Below are positions 26,889 to 34,954 of a stretch of DNA of 40,512 nucleotides, in pieces (position 1 is the first letter of the stretch; every line of letters starts with the position of its first letter). The stretch comes from Chitinophaga pinensis. Lineage in GTDB: Bacteria; Bacteroidota; Bacteroidia; UBA4408. Position numbers and translations under genes: made by a program. The stretch is taken from assembly GCA_945872355.1 (NCBI GenBank), contig CAMBZU010000023.1:1-40512 (forward strand). Direction: 5' to 3'. The notes beneath the pieces were generated by a model that was not told where the DNA came from, searched no databases, and saw only the letters and a list, made by a program, of their open reading frames with translations.

Positions 26889-27818
26889 ATGAGAAAATTT
26901 AAAATAGTAATCCCATCAGTAATTTTAATTTTTAGTTTTTTTTCGTGTAAGAAAAATTTAAACGATAATCTGTTTAATCCCGCCAAAATCACTGAATACA
27001 AGCTCGATGATTATGGTGGCACTGTAGATTTTGTTTTAAATGACGAATACAACATTCCTGATTCATCTGTTCATGTTTTTCCTCTATGGTCAAAAACAAC
27101 CAATGAAACAGATTCTACAAAAATTTGGGCTATTTATATTGGAAATTTTAAAAAAGGGACTAATAAAGAATTTTTAGAAAAAGACACGGTAATTGTATAT
27201 TTCCATGGCAATAAAGATCATATGGATTTTTACTGGCAAAGAGCCAAATTGTTAGCGAACACAGGTGGTAAATTAAATTATGGCGTGTTAATGATTGATT
27301 ACAGAGGTTACGGAATGTCTGAAGGTAAATCAACCGAAGAAACAATGTATGCAGATGCAAATGCTGCTATTGGGTGGATTAAAAACAAACATATTTTAGC
27401 GCAAAGATACGCTGTTTATGGCTTTAGTTTAGGATGCGCCGCAGCAACTTATGTTGCCTATAACACACCTTCCATTTACAAACCATTATGCATTACACTT
27501 GAAGCGCCATTTGCCTCAGTGGCAACCATTGTAAATGATGGTGCAGGTCTTAATTTAGATCCCTTATTCTTTACCGACTTCAAGTGTGATAATAACGAGA
27601 GAATAAAGAAAATTCAGCAGCCCTTTTATTGGATGCATGGTACAAATGATAAATTTTTACCAATAGAAACCAATGGTGAAGTATTGTTTAAAAATTATAC
27701 AGGTACTATCTCCGAAGCTAATAGGGCAGAGGGCGCAGGTCATAGCGATGTGCCACAAACCATTGGCTTTAAGAAGTATAACCAATTGTTTCACTCATTT
27801 ATTGGGCGAAGGAAATAA
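26889..27818 (+). CDS. Alpha/beta-hydrolase lipoprotein (esterase/peptidase-like)
   Basis: The 309-residue protein begins with a lipoprotein signal: MRKFK, a hydrophobic run and FSFFSC (Cys near residue 20), followed by KKN. The alpha/beta-hydrolase core shows the oxyanion motif VIVYFHGNKDHMDFY, MIDYRGYGMSEGKSTEE, the nucleophile elbow YGFSLGCAAA, the acid in HGTNDKFLPIE and the His in GAGHSD. The layout is that of ABHD13/BAAT-like serine hydrolases. It is probably anchored to an envelope membrane and hydrolyses an ester or amide; the substrate is unknown. Only 4 bp separate it from the beta-sheet lipoprotein, suggesting a joint function. Confidence 0.87.
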   Translation: MRKFKIVIPSVILIFSFFSCKKNLNDNLFNPAKITEYKLDDYGGTVDFVLNDEYNIPDSSVHVFPLWSKTTNETDSTKIWAIYIGNFKKGTNKEFLEKDTVIVYFHGNKDHMDFYWQRAKLLANTGGKLNYGVLMIDYRGYGMSEGKSTEETMYADANAAIGWIKNKHILAQRYAVYGFSLGCAAATYVAYNTPSIYKPLCITLEAPFASVATIVNDGAGLNLDPLFFTDFKCDNNERIKKIQQPFYWMHGTNDKFLPIETNGEVLFKNYTGTISEANRAEGAGHSDVPQTIGFKKYNQLFHSFIGRRK

Positions 27819-28030
27819 TAGGATACGCTTTTTTACAATTTGGCAAAGCCCAGCATTAACATTTCCTGGTGTGTCACATCTTATACCCAAACCTTCGGTG
27901 TGACCTTTATCTTCAATAATCTTATCGTATACAAAAATAAGTTCTTATGAAAATGATTAAGTTTGAAAATGTAAAAAACTAATAGTAAAAATAGGCCTTC
28001 CACTCACGCTCGTAAAAGCTTTAGCATTTA

Positions 28031-28107
28031 ATTAAAAATTCAAAATTAAGAACTCACAATTAAAAATTCACAATTCACAATTCACAATTAAGAATTCACA
28101 ATTAAAA
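28031..28107. repeat. Short AT-rich tandem repeats (AATTCACA type)
   Basis: The bases between 28031 and 28107 are built from AATTCACA and related units (AATTAAGA, AATTAAAA), including several uninterrupted copies of AATTCACA. The period is about 8 bases. Such runs in Bacteroidota intergenic DNA are usually slippage products. They fall just downstream of the gene ending at 28108 on the minus strand. The neighbouring 27819-28030 holds no gene that I can support. Confidence 0.65.
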
Positions 28108-28782
28108 CTATTCTTTGCTTTTAAAATCCCCGCGCTTCCAGGCTTTCACAAATTCAGCCCATTTCAATGGATCCATTATAGTCATAGGAGGTTTACCACC
28201 AGCATAATACATCCTTGTTTGATATTGCTGCATAGTATATTTAAAATTTTCTTGGCCACTCATGCCCATATTCATAGCTATCATTTCCATTTCCTCTTTG
28301 GCTAAATTCTTTTGAGCGCGGGCCATATCATCATTCATGTTATCCATTTTTAAGAAAGCTTGTCTAAATTGCTCCCTTGTTGGCCAAGCATAAACAGTAG
28401 CTTCTCTCAACATAACGGTGTCCAAAAACAAAATTTGAATCATTGAATAACGCGTTTCATTACATGTATCTGGGATAAGAAAATGTGCCTTCTTAAATCC
28501 AACAGCCGAAAAAGTAATCTCAGCACCTTCTTCAGCAGCAAAGGAGAAAAAACCATAATAATCAGAAACAGTAGCAGTGCGAGTTCCAGTTAAAAAAATG
28601 TTGGTAAATGGCACTGGTTTTAAACTATCACCAGTAACAACTACACCACTAAACTGTATCACTTTTTTTTCCTTTTTTTGTGCATAAACAGCTGCATTTA
28701 TTAAAAAGAAAAAGCAAACAATGCTGTTAAATATCAACGCATTGTTTACAAATTTCAATAGAGATAATTTTATATTTTTCAA
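28108..28782 (-). CDS. Exported protein with carboxypeptidase-regulatory-like domain
   Basis: The 224-residue protein has a late-starting signal anchor or signal peptide (ALIFNSIVCFFFLINAAVYA, about 15-34). A CarboxypepD_reg-like beta-sandwich follows at about 42-130: FSGVVVTGDSLKPVPFTNIF, TVSDYYGFFSFAAEEGAEI, TFSAVGFKKAHF. This is the domain that opens TonB receptors, but no plug or barrel comes after it. The last 85 residues are charged and helical, rich in Met (MDNMNDDMARAQKNLAKEEM), and end in KRGDFKSKE. The function is unknown. It follows lpd by 7 bp and is likely in its operon. Confidence 0.78.
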   Translation of the reverse strand: MKNIKLSLLKFVNNALIFNSIVCFFFLINAAVYAQKKEKKVIQFSGVVVTGDSLKPVPFTNIFLTGTRTATVSDYYGFFSFAAEEGAEITFSAVGFKKAHFLIPDTCNETRYSMIQILFLDTVMLREATVYAWPTREQFRQAFLKMDNMNDDMARAQKNLAKEEMEMIAMNMGMSGQENFKYTMQQYQTRMYYAGGKPPMTIMDPLKWAEFVKAWKRGDFKSKE

Positions 28783-28789
28783 TTGTATA

Positions 28790-30178
28790 TTATAAATGTA
28801 TCACTTCGCCATAGGCAGCAGCTGCTGCCTCCATAACTGCTTCACTCATTGTAGGATGCGGATGCACAGCCTTAATAATTTCATGACCTGTAGTTTCCAA
28901 TTTACGCGCTAAAACCAATTCAGCAATCATTTCGGTAACATTGGCACCAATCATGTGTGCTCCAAGTAATTCACCATACTTAGCATCAAAAATCAACTTT
29001 ACAAAACCATCTTTTGCGCCTGCAGCACTCGCCTTTCCTGATGCTGAGAATGGAAATTTACCAACCTTCAGGGTATAACCGGCTTCCTTGGCAGCTTTTT
29101 CTGTCATTCCAACAGAAGCAATTTCTGGACTACTGTAGGTACATCCAGGTATATTACCATAATTTAAAGGTTCTGGATGATGTCCCGCAATTTTCTCAAC
29201 ACAAATAATTCCTTCTGCACTTGCCACATGCGCCAATGCCTGACCTCCAACACAATCACCAATAGCATAATAGCCAGGTTGGTTGGTGGCATAATATTCA
29301 TTTACTTTAATTTTTCCTTTATCAGTGGCAATGCCAGTTTCTTCTAATCCAATATTTTCAAGATTTGATTGTATGCCTACAGCCGATAAAACTATTTCAG
29401 CTTCTATTGTCTTTTCACCAGTTTTGGTTTTAATTTTTACCTTAGCCAATGCGCCGCTCGTGTCAACTGATTCAACTGAAGCTTCTGTCATAACATCAAT
29501 CCCAATTTTTTTGAAAGAACGCTCCAATTGTTTTGAAACCTCTTCATCTTCAACAGGCACAATGCTTGGTAAATATTCAACCAATGTTACTTTGGTTCCC
29601 ATGGTGGCATAAAAGTATGCAAACTCACTACCAATGGCACCAGAGCCAACTACAACCATTGTTTTTGGCAATGCAGGAAGTGTCATCGCTTGACGGTATC
29701 CAATTATTTTTTTACCATCTTGTTTTAAATTTGGCAATTCTCTTGAACGAGCGCCAACAGAAAGAATAATATGCTTGGCTTCATGCATTATTGATTTTCC
29801 TTCCTTGTCTGTTACTTCTACTTTTTTGCCTGGCTTAACTTTACCATTGCCTAATAAAACATCTATTTTGTTTTTCTTCATTAAAAACTGAATCCCTTTG
29901 CTCATACCATCAGCAACTCCTCTGCTACGTTTTACTACAGCAGCAAAATCAGCTTCATGTCCACTCACTTTAATACCATAATCACTTGCATGATTTAAAT
30001 ATTCAAAAACTTGTGCACTTTTTAACAATGCTTTTGTAGGAATGCATCCCCAATTTAAGCAGATCCCGCCAAGTTCTTCTCTTTCAACAATAGCAGTCTT
30101 TAAACCCAATTGCGAAGCTCTAATAGCTGCCACATATCCACCTGGTCCACTACCAATAACAATTAAATCGTAATTCAT
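28790..30178 (-). CDS. lpdA: Dihydrolipoyl dehydrogenase (E3 of 2-oxoacid dehydrogenase complexes)
   Basis: The 462-residue flavoprotein has the FAD motif DLIVIGSGPGGYVAA, the redox disulfide GGICLNWGCIPTKALL (Cys40, Cys45), the NAD motif VVGSGAIGSEFAY, the second FAD motif YAIGDCVGG, and the catalytic HPHPTMSEAV (His441, Glu446) from the partner subunit. It reoxidises dihydrolipoamide with NAD in pyruvate, 2-oxoglutarate or branched-chain dehydrogenase complexes and in glycine cleavage. No E1 or E2 gene is adjacent, so the complex it serves is unspecified. A regulatory-domain protein gene follows 7 bp downstream. Confidence 0.97.
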   Translation of the reverse strand: MNYDLIVIGSGPGGYVAAIRASQLGLKTAIVEREELGGICLNWGCIPTKALLKSAQVFEYLNHASDYGIKVSGHEADFAAVVKRSRGVADGMSKGIQFLMKKNKIDVLLGNGKVKPGKKVEVTDKEGKSIMHEAKHIILSVGARSRELPNLKQDGKKIIGYRQAMTLPALPKTMVVVGSGAIGSEFAYFYATMGTKVTLVEYLPSIVPVEDEEVSKQLERSFKKIGIDVMTEASVESVDTSGALAKVKIKTKTGEKTIEAEIVLSAVGIQSNLENIGLEETGIATDKGKIKVNEYYATNQPGYYAIGDCVGGQALAHVASAEGIICVEKIAGHHPEPLNYGNIPGCTYSSPEIASVGMTEKAAKEAGYTLKVGKFPFSASGKASAAGAKDGFVKLIFDAKYGELLGAHMIGANVTEMIAELVLARKLETTGHEIIKAVHPHPTMSEAVMEAAAAAYGEVIHL

Positions 30179-30210
30179 AATATCTATATTTTTTATAATT
30201 TGCTTGATGG

Positions 30211-30218
30211 CGAAAGTA
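30211..30218 (-). promoter_or_regulatory. Putative -7 box of lpd
   Basis: On the minus strand the bases are TACTTTCG followed by CC, one change from TAnnTTTG, 32 bp before the lpd ATG. It has the same TTCG variant as seen for valS and the helicase gene. Confidence 0.35.
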
Positions 30219-30646
30219 CTAAAAACTTTAATGTATTTGGCTGATAAAAATCATTGTTTGCTCAATTTACAAATATTAACTTTGAATTGCTATTTATACC
30301 ATCTTTTAAAAATTGAATTGAATATTAGGCCTAGAAAATTATTTTCATTGAAAAGCAAACTAAATTGATGCTATACTTAAGCCTTATCAATTCCAAATTA
30401 CTAAGTTAAAAGTAGCACATTGCATATGGCTGTGATATCTTAAAATAAGCATATACCAGCCATTACGCAGCTAAATTTAAATTTAAATACTATGCTGTTT
30501 TTTTTATGTATTTCAACTCTGAAAAATTTTAATGCAGCCAAAAAAGTTAACCATTTTTAATTGGAGATTATTGGATAGCACAGGAATTGTTTTTGTATAA
30601 TTGCACTAAGTTTGCGGTTAAAATTTAGAATTCCATAAATCTAACT

Positions 30647-30654
30647 TATATTCG
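30647..30654 (+). promoter_or_regulatory. Putative -7 box of the PorE-like operon
   Basis: The bases TATATTCG, followed by C, are one change from TAnnTTTG and lie 30 bp before the ATG at 30685. No good -33 was found. Confidence 0.4.
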
Positions 30655-30684
30655 CTTTTTATTATTCGCATAAATTAAATTCCT

Positions 30685-32310
30685 ATGGTGTCAAAAAAAA
30701 TATTTATTTCATGTGTAGCAAGTATTTTATGTATACTTAACGCTGGTGTAAATGCCCAACCCAAAACTACACCTGCATCAAAATCTAAAATTTCAGCAGC
30801 AGCAGCAGCAATGGCTATTGATATGAATGACCCAGTTGCTGTGGCAAACATGAAGTTTAATGCAAAAAACTATGAAGATGCATTGGCTGACTACCTAAAA
30901 TTACTTGAAGGAAATGAAAAAAATGCTTTCTATAACTATAGGGTAGGGGCTTGTTATATCGAAACAAATGTTGACAAACTAAAAGCAAAAACTTTTTTAG
31001 AAATGGCTGCTGCAGATCCCAATGCCGATAAAATGCTATTTTACAACTATGCCAAATCACTTACTTTTCATCTAGAATTTGACAATGCTATTGAGCAATT
31101 CAATAAATTTATGGCAACGCCCAGCGGAAAAATCATGGAAAAAGAAATTCTACATGAAATTGAAATGTGCCAAAATGCAAAGGAGCTAATTAAATTGCCC
31201 GTTGCTGTTGCTTTTGAAAATCTTGGGAAAGAAATTAATTCTCCTTTTGCAGATTACAGTCCTTTTATTTCTGAGGGGGAGGATTTCTTAATGTATAACT
31301 CACAACAACCAGATAATTCAGTAAAAAAAGTAGATGGTAAATATGCCAGCAATGTTTATATCTCATCCGTAAAGGAAGGTAAATGGCAACAAGGTGAAGA
31401 TATTGGACCAAATGTAAATACAAAAGAAGGTGATGAAGAAATTGTAGGTGTGTGTGCTGATGGCAATACACTTATTTTTAGCTTTGATAATTTAGAAGGT
31501 AAAGGCGACGTTTTTATTGGTCCTAAAATGGATAACCAAATCTTAAAACCTTTTAAAATAAACACTAACATAAACAGCCTCAAATTTGAAGAAAGTGCTG
31601 CATCTATTGCGCCTGATGGTAAAACCTTGTACTTTGCTAGCAATCGTCCGGGTGGTATTGGAGGCTTTGATATTTATAGAACACGTATTTTACCCAGTGG
31701 CGAATGGGGCGAAGCTTATAATTTAGGTCCAGATGTAAACACTATCTATGATGAAGATTTTCCAAATATTTCACTCGATGGTTATACCCTTTATTTTAGC
31801 TCAAAAGGGCACAATTCAATGGGCGGTTATGATATTTTTAAATCAGAAATTTTAGTAGATACCTTAAACTTTGGCCCAGCTAAAAATGTTGGATACCCTA
31901 TAAACACGCCATTTGATGATAAAAACTTGTGCATGAGTGGAAAAGGTCGTTACGGCTACATGTCGGCGCTGCGCAAAGAAGGACAGGGTGATTTAGATGT
32001 TTACCGCCTTACATTCAAAGCTGTTGACGCAGAACTAACTGTAGTAAAAGGGAACCTTAAGATCTTTAAAACAGATAAAATCCCAGCTAACTCAATGGTT
32101 GAAGTGTTTGAATCAAAATCAAATAATACTTTTGGCCAGTATAAAGTAAACTCAACAACAGGTAAATTTGTGATGATTTTACCTCCAGGTAAATATAGTT
32201 TAGATGTGATTTCACAGGGGTTCAAAACGCATTCAGAAAATTTAATTATTCTCGATAAAGGTTCATTTGTGCCAACAATGGATATAGAGATGAGTCTTTT
32301 GCCTGAATAG
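30685..32310 (+). CDS. PorE-like TPR/beta-propeller protein without an OmpA domain
   Basis: The 541-residue exported protein has a signal peptide (residues 1-24, ending VNA) and an Ala-rich linker (ISAAAAAMAID). TPR-like helices follow at about 48-170 (KNYEDALADYLKLLEGNEKN, FYNYRVGACYIE). A PD40 beta-propeller at about 185-430 has blades such as DGKTLYFASNRPGGIGGFDIY and DGYTLYFSSKGHNSMGGYDIF. A carboxypeptidase-regulatory-like domain at about 445-530 (FVMILPPGKYSLDV) ends the protein. It is a paralogue of the OmpA protein at 14182-16251, with the same order of domains but no peptidoglycan-binding end. A role in the periplasm or outer membrane is likely. The rhomboid gene starts 7 bp downstream. 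Confidence 0.83.
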   Translation: MVSKKIFISCVASILCILNAGVNAQPKTTPASKSKISAAAAAMAIDMNDPVAVANMKFNAKNYEDALADYLKLLEGNEKNAFYNYRVGACYIETNVDKLKAKTFLEMAAADPNADKMLFYNYAKSLTFHLEFDNAIEQFNKFMATPSGKIMEKEILHEIEMCQNAKELIKLPVAVAFENLGKEINSPFADYSPFISEGEDFLMYNSQQPDNSVKKVDGKYASNVYISSVKEGKWQQGEDIGPNVNTKEGDEEIVGVCADGNTLIFSFDNLEGKGDVFIGPKMDNQILKPFKINTNINSLKFEESAASIAPDGKTLYFASNRPGGIGGFDIYRTRILPSGEWGEAYNLGPDVNTIYDEDFPNISLDGYTLYFSSKGHNSMGGYDIFKSEILVDTLNFGPAKNVGYPINTPFDDKNLCMSGKGRYGYMSALRKEGQGDLDVYRLTFKAVDAELTVVKGNLKIFKTDKIPANSMVEVFESKSNNTFGQYKVNSTTGKFVMILPPGKYSLDVISQGFKTHSENLIILDKGSFVPTMDIEMSLLPE

Positions 32311-32317
32311 AAAGCGC

Positions 32318-32944
32318 GTGTCTATTACTATTACTATAATTATTATCATTATTACCGCAATTATTTCAATTTCGGCTTTTAGCAATGTACAACTTTTTGA
32401 TAAGTTAAAACTTTTTCCAGCAGTGATGAATTCCAGTAAGGAATCATACAGAATAGCCAGTTACGCGCTCATTCATGCCGACTTTCTGCATTTAGCAGTA
32501 AATATGTATGTACTCTACAATTTTGGCAGTGGCACCGAAGAAATATTTAGTATTGCATTCGGCACCAAAGGAGTTTTCTTTTTTATACTGCTATACATTG
32601 GTGGAATTATAACTTCTGTGATTCCATCTTATGAAAAACATAAAGGTAATTTTGGATACACTGCAGTAGGGGCATCAGGAGCTGTATCAGCTATTGTATT
32701 TTCATTTATACTTTTTAATCCATTGGCCATTTTTAATTTTCTTTTTATTCCTTTCGATATCCCTGCCTATGTTTTTGGCGTGTTTTATTTGGGAATTTCC
32801 TATTATTTAGCACAACAAAACAAAGGGAATATTGGACACGATGCCCATTTCTTTGGCGCCTTATTTGGAATAATGTTTACCATCTTACTTGATAAAAATA
32901 TTGCTGTTCGCTTTGTTGAAATACTAAAAGACCATTGGAGCTAA
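32318..32944 (+). CDS. Rhomboid-family intramembrane serine protease
   Basis: The protein starts at a GTG 7 bp after the preceding stop and has 208 residues with six membrane segments. The catalytic Ser is in GASGAVSA (Ser120) and the catalytic His in NIGHDAHFFGALFG (His177). The helix-2 motif HADFLHLAVNMYVLYNFG is the conserved HxxxxHxxxN of active rhomboids. The core is of the minimal bacterial type without an added soluble domain. It cleaves membrane proteins within the bilayer; substrates are unknown. Its stop overlaps the next gene's start (TAATG), so translation is coupled. Confidence 0.93.
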   Translation: MSITITIIIIIITAIISISAFSNVQLFDKLKLFPAVMNSSKESYRIASYALIHADFLHLAVNMYVLYNFGSGTEEIFSIAFGTKGVFFFILLYIGGIITSVIPSYEKHKGNFGYTAVGASGAVSAIVFSFILFNPLAIFNFLFIPFDIPAYVFGVFYLGISYYLAQQNKGNIGHDAHFFGALFGIMFTILLDKNIAVRFVEILKDHWS

Positions 32945-33432
32945 TGAAAAAGCAAGCTTGTGTGTTTTTAGATAGAGATGGCGTAATTAATTTTGAAAGA
33001 GGGGAGCATACCTATTTAATTTCCGATTTTGTTATTAATGATGGCTTTTTTGAAGCGCTTCAAAAACTAAAACAAAAAGGATATATTTTTATTATTATCA
33101 CAAACCAAAGTGGGATTGCTTTAAACAAATACACCGTTGAGCAAATGAACGCTTGTCATGAATTTTTAATAAAAGAAGCAAAATTAATTAACTTAAAGTT
33201 CGAAGCCATTTATTTTTGCCCGCACCACCCAAGTGTTAGTAAGTGTTTATGCAGAAAAGCAGATTCACTACTTTTAGAAAAAGCTATTGATAAGTTTAAT
33301 ATTGATGTGAATTCATCTTGGTTTATTGGAGATAAGCAAAGAGATGCTGAAGCAGCAGAAAGAGTAGGAGTGAAGTCGATGCTGATTAAATCTAACACAA
33401 ATATTAATGAAATATTACATCTTATTTTGTAA
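32944..33432 (+). CDS. GmhB-like HAD-IIIA phosphatase
   Basis: The ATG at 32944, sharing bases with the rhomboid stop, gives 162 residues. The HAD nucleophile motif is CVFLDRDGVINFE (Asp10, Asp12), motif II is IIITNQSGIA, and motif III/IV is FIGDKQRDAEAAERVG. The zinc loop CPHHPSVSKCLC has the Cys-x-His-x-Cys-x-Cys pattern of GmhB and histidinol-phosphate phosphatases. GmhB removes the 7-phosphate from heptose 1,7-bisphosphate in LPS-heptose synthesis. The usual KPxPGM after the loop is replaced by KADSLLLEKA, so substrate assignment is tentative. Confidence 0.85.
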   Translation: MKKQACVFLDRDGVINFERGEHTYLISDFVINDGFFEALQKLKQKGYIFIIITNQSGIALNKYTVEQMNACHEFLIKEAKLINLKFEAIYFCPHHPSVSKCLCRKADSLLLEKAIDKFNIDVNSSWFIGDKQRDAEAAERVGVKSMLIKSNTNINEILHLIL

Positions 33433-33456
33433 TTTTGAAAACACAATAAAGGCTTA

Positions 33457-34338
33457 ATGACAAGTAAATTTATCAAATTTAACAATCAAATAATTGCGAA
33501 GGAAACACCCCTGTTCACCTTAGCCAATCGTTCATTTTGTTATGGAGATGGTTTTTTTGAAAGTATAAGAATCACAGGTGCTGAAATGCCCTTTATCAAA
33601 AATCATTTCGAAAGAATTAAGGAAACAGCCAACATTCTTGAGATAAATTTGGATTCATCGATCACAGTTGAGTGGCTGCAAGAAAGTGTTAAAGAGCTTG
33701 CCATTAAAAATGGCGTTGAACAGGAGGGAAAAGCACGCATAAACTTTTATAGAAACGAAGGGGGCTTATATGCGCCAGAAACTAATAGTAGTTCAGTGAT
33801 TATAGATGTAATGCCCTATCAAGCAAAATCGGGTTACGAGCTCAATAACAAAGGAATTAAAGTTGATTTGTATCAAAAAATTAAAAAACCTTGTAATGCT
33901 TTAAGCAGCATTAAATCATGTAATAGCTTATTATACGTTTTAGCAGGTAAATACAAAACAGATAATGAGCTTGAAGAATGTGTTATACTCAACGATAGGC
34001 AGAATGTGTGCGAATTTACAAGTAGCAACTTATTTATCGTTATCAATGGGGTGCTATACACTCCTGCAATTACAGAAGGCTGCATACAAGGCGTTATGCG
34101 TAAGGTTATTCTTGATTTAGCAGCAAAAGCCAGAATTTATGTGTATGAAACAGAGTTAAAGCCCAATGATTTAATAAGAGCAGATGAAATATTTTTAACC
34201 AATGCCGTGCAAGGCATACAATGGGTGGGCGCTTATAAGGCAAAGCGTTATTTTAATAAGGTTTCTAAAACACTCATAGATGCATTAAACCAACATGTTA
34301 TTTTGGAGCGAGAACTTTTAGAAAATCTTGAAAAATAA
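33457..34338 (+). CDS. PLP-dependent class IV aminotransferase (aminodeoxychorismate lyase or D-/branched-chain type)
   Basis: The 293-residue fold-type IV PLP enzyme has RSFCYGDGFFESIRI near residues 25-40, a typical opening. The PLP lysine is in SSIKSCNSLLYV (Lys153), ECVILNDRQNVCEFTSSNLF holds the conserved Glu and cofactor contacts, and YTPAITEGCIQGVMR the phosphate-binding Thr/Gly. Class IV members include PabC (4-aminobenzoate synthesis), IlvE and D-amino-acid transaminase. The features do not decide, but PabC-like is my first guess. It lies 24 bp after the GmhB-like gene and ends the operon. Confidence 0.85.
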   Translation: MTSKFIKFNNQIIAKETPLFTLANRSFCYGDGFFESIRITGAEMPFIKNHFERIKETANILEINLDSSITVEWLQESVKELAIKNGVEQEGKARINFYRNEGGLYAPETNSSSVIIDVMPYQAKSGYELNNKGIKVDLYQKIKKPCNALSSIKSCNSLLYVLAGKYKTDNELEECVILNDRQNVCEFTSSNLFIVINGVLYTPAITEGCIQGVMRKVILDLAAKARIYVYETELKPNDLIRADEIFLTNAVQGIQWVGAYKAKRYFNKVSKTLIDALNQHVILERELLENLEK

Positions 34339-34421
34339 TTAACAACCGCAGAAGCTTTTAATACTGAAGCCATTCCAAATAGCGTCTTACAACAATTATT
34401 GCAATTAATTGAATCTAAATG

Positions 34422-34952
34422 CTATCTTGAAAATGGACTTATTTTTTGCCCAATCTCGCTTGTGTAATAATCATTAACAATTGAATTATTACCAACTATT
34501 GTTGCCAATTTTAAATAAACATGATTGCCAATATTAGCTTCATGGTCAATGATTACGCCTGAATTAACAATTGTATTTTCTCCAATTTTGCACATGGCAT
34601 TAATAATGGCATTAGCCAAAACAACAGTGCCAACACCAATACTAACTTCACTTCCAATCACCGCATTTTGATGGATGATTGTTGCTGGTTTTAAAAATTG
34701 AATTAATGAAATAAATGCCCGGGCTCTTGCTTCATTATCACCAATAGCAACTATAAAACAATCGACTTTATTGGTCAAAGTTGACACATTTTCTTGTGAG
34801 CAAATTACAGCAACTTTGTCAATTACTAAAGTTCCAATAGCCAATTTATTATCCACAAAACCAAGCACTTCATATTTGTTTTGTGTCAAGATAGCGTCAT
34901 AAACCACTTTACCATGACCCCCTGCACCTATAATTACAATTGATGGCTTCAT
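34422..34952 (-). CDS. NeuD/PglD-type sugar O- or N-acyltransferase, C-terminally truncated
   Basis: The 176-residue protein starts with a PglD-like Rossmann domain (PSIVIIGAGGHGKVVYDAI, VLGFVDNK). It then enters a left-handed beta-helix of hexapeptides (HQNAVIGSEVSIGVGTVVLANA, CKIGENTIVNSGVIIDHEANIG), which forms the acyl-CoA site between trimer subunits. Normal members have about 205-215 residues and close with a GxGxVV...GNPAK segment. Here the frame ends early with an unusual GQKISPFSR. A GMASVLKAS-like piece appears out of frame downstream (about 34350-34380). This suggests erosion or a sequencing frameshift. It is the last gene of the polysaccharide operon, 2 bp after the GT4 gene. Confidence 0.8.
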   Translation of the reverse strand: MKPSIVIIGAGGHGKVVYDAILTQNKYEVLGFVDNKLAIGTLVIDKVAVICSQENVSTLTNKVDCFIVAIGDNEARARAFISLIQFLKPATIIHQNAVIGSEVSIGVGTVVLANAIINAMCKIGENTIVNSGVIIDHEANIGNHVYLKLATIVGNNSIVNDYYTSEIGQKISPFSR

Positions 34953-34954
34953 GT

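Larger units (their letters stand above)
30179..30684. other. Divergent intergenic region between lpd and the PorE-like gene
   Basis: The 506 bases contain no open frame that looks like protein and no recognised RNA. TAnnTTCG-type -7 boxes face each way, near lpd (30211-30218) and near the PorE-like gene (30647-30654). The rest is AT-rich without obvious repeats or strong hairpins. Confidence 0.5.

Noticed and set aside
27673-27903. Open frame of 76 codons overlapping the end of the alpha/beta-hydrolase gene
   Set aside because: Most of it lies out of frame inside the hydrolase gene; only the last part is intergenic and carries no family motif.
27850-27905. Possible hairpin GTCACA/TGTGAC as a terminator of the alpha/beta-hydrolase operon
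   Set aside because: The stem is only 6 bp with a loop of about 20 bases and no T-run follows.
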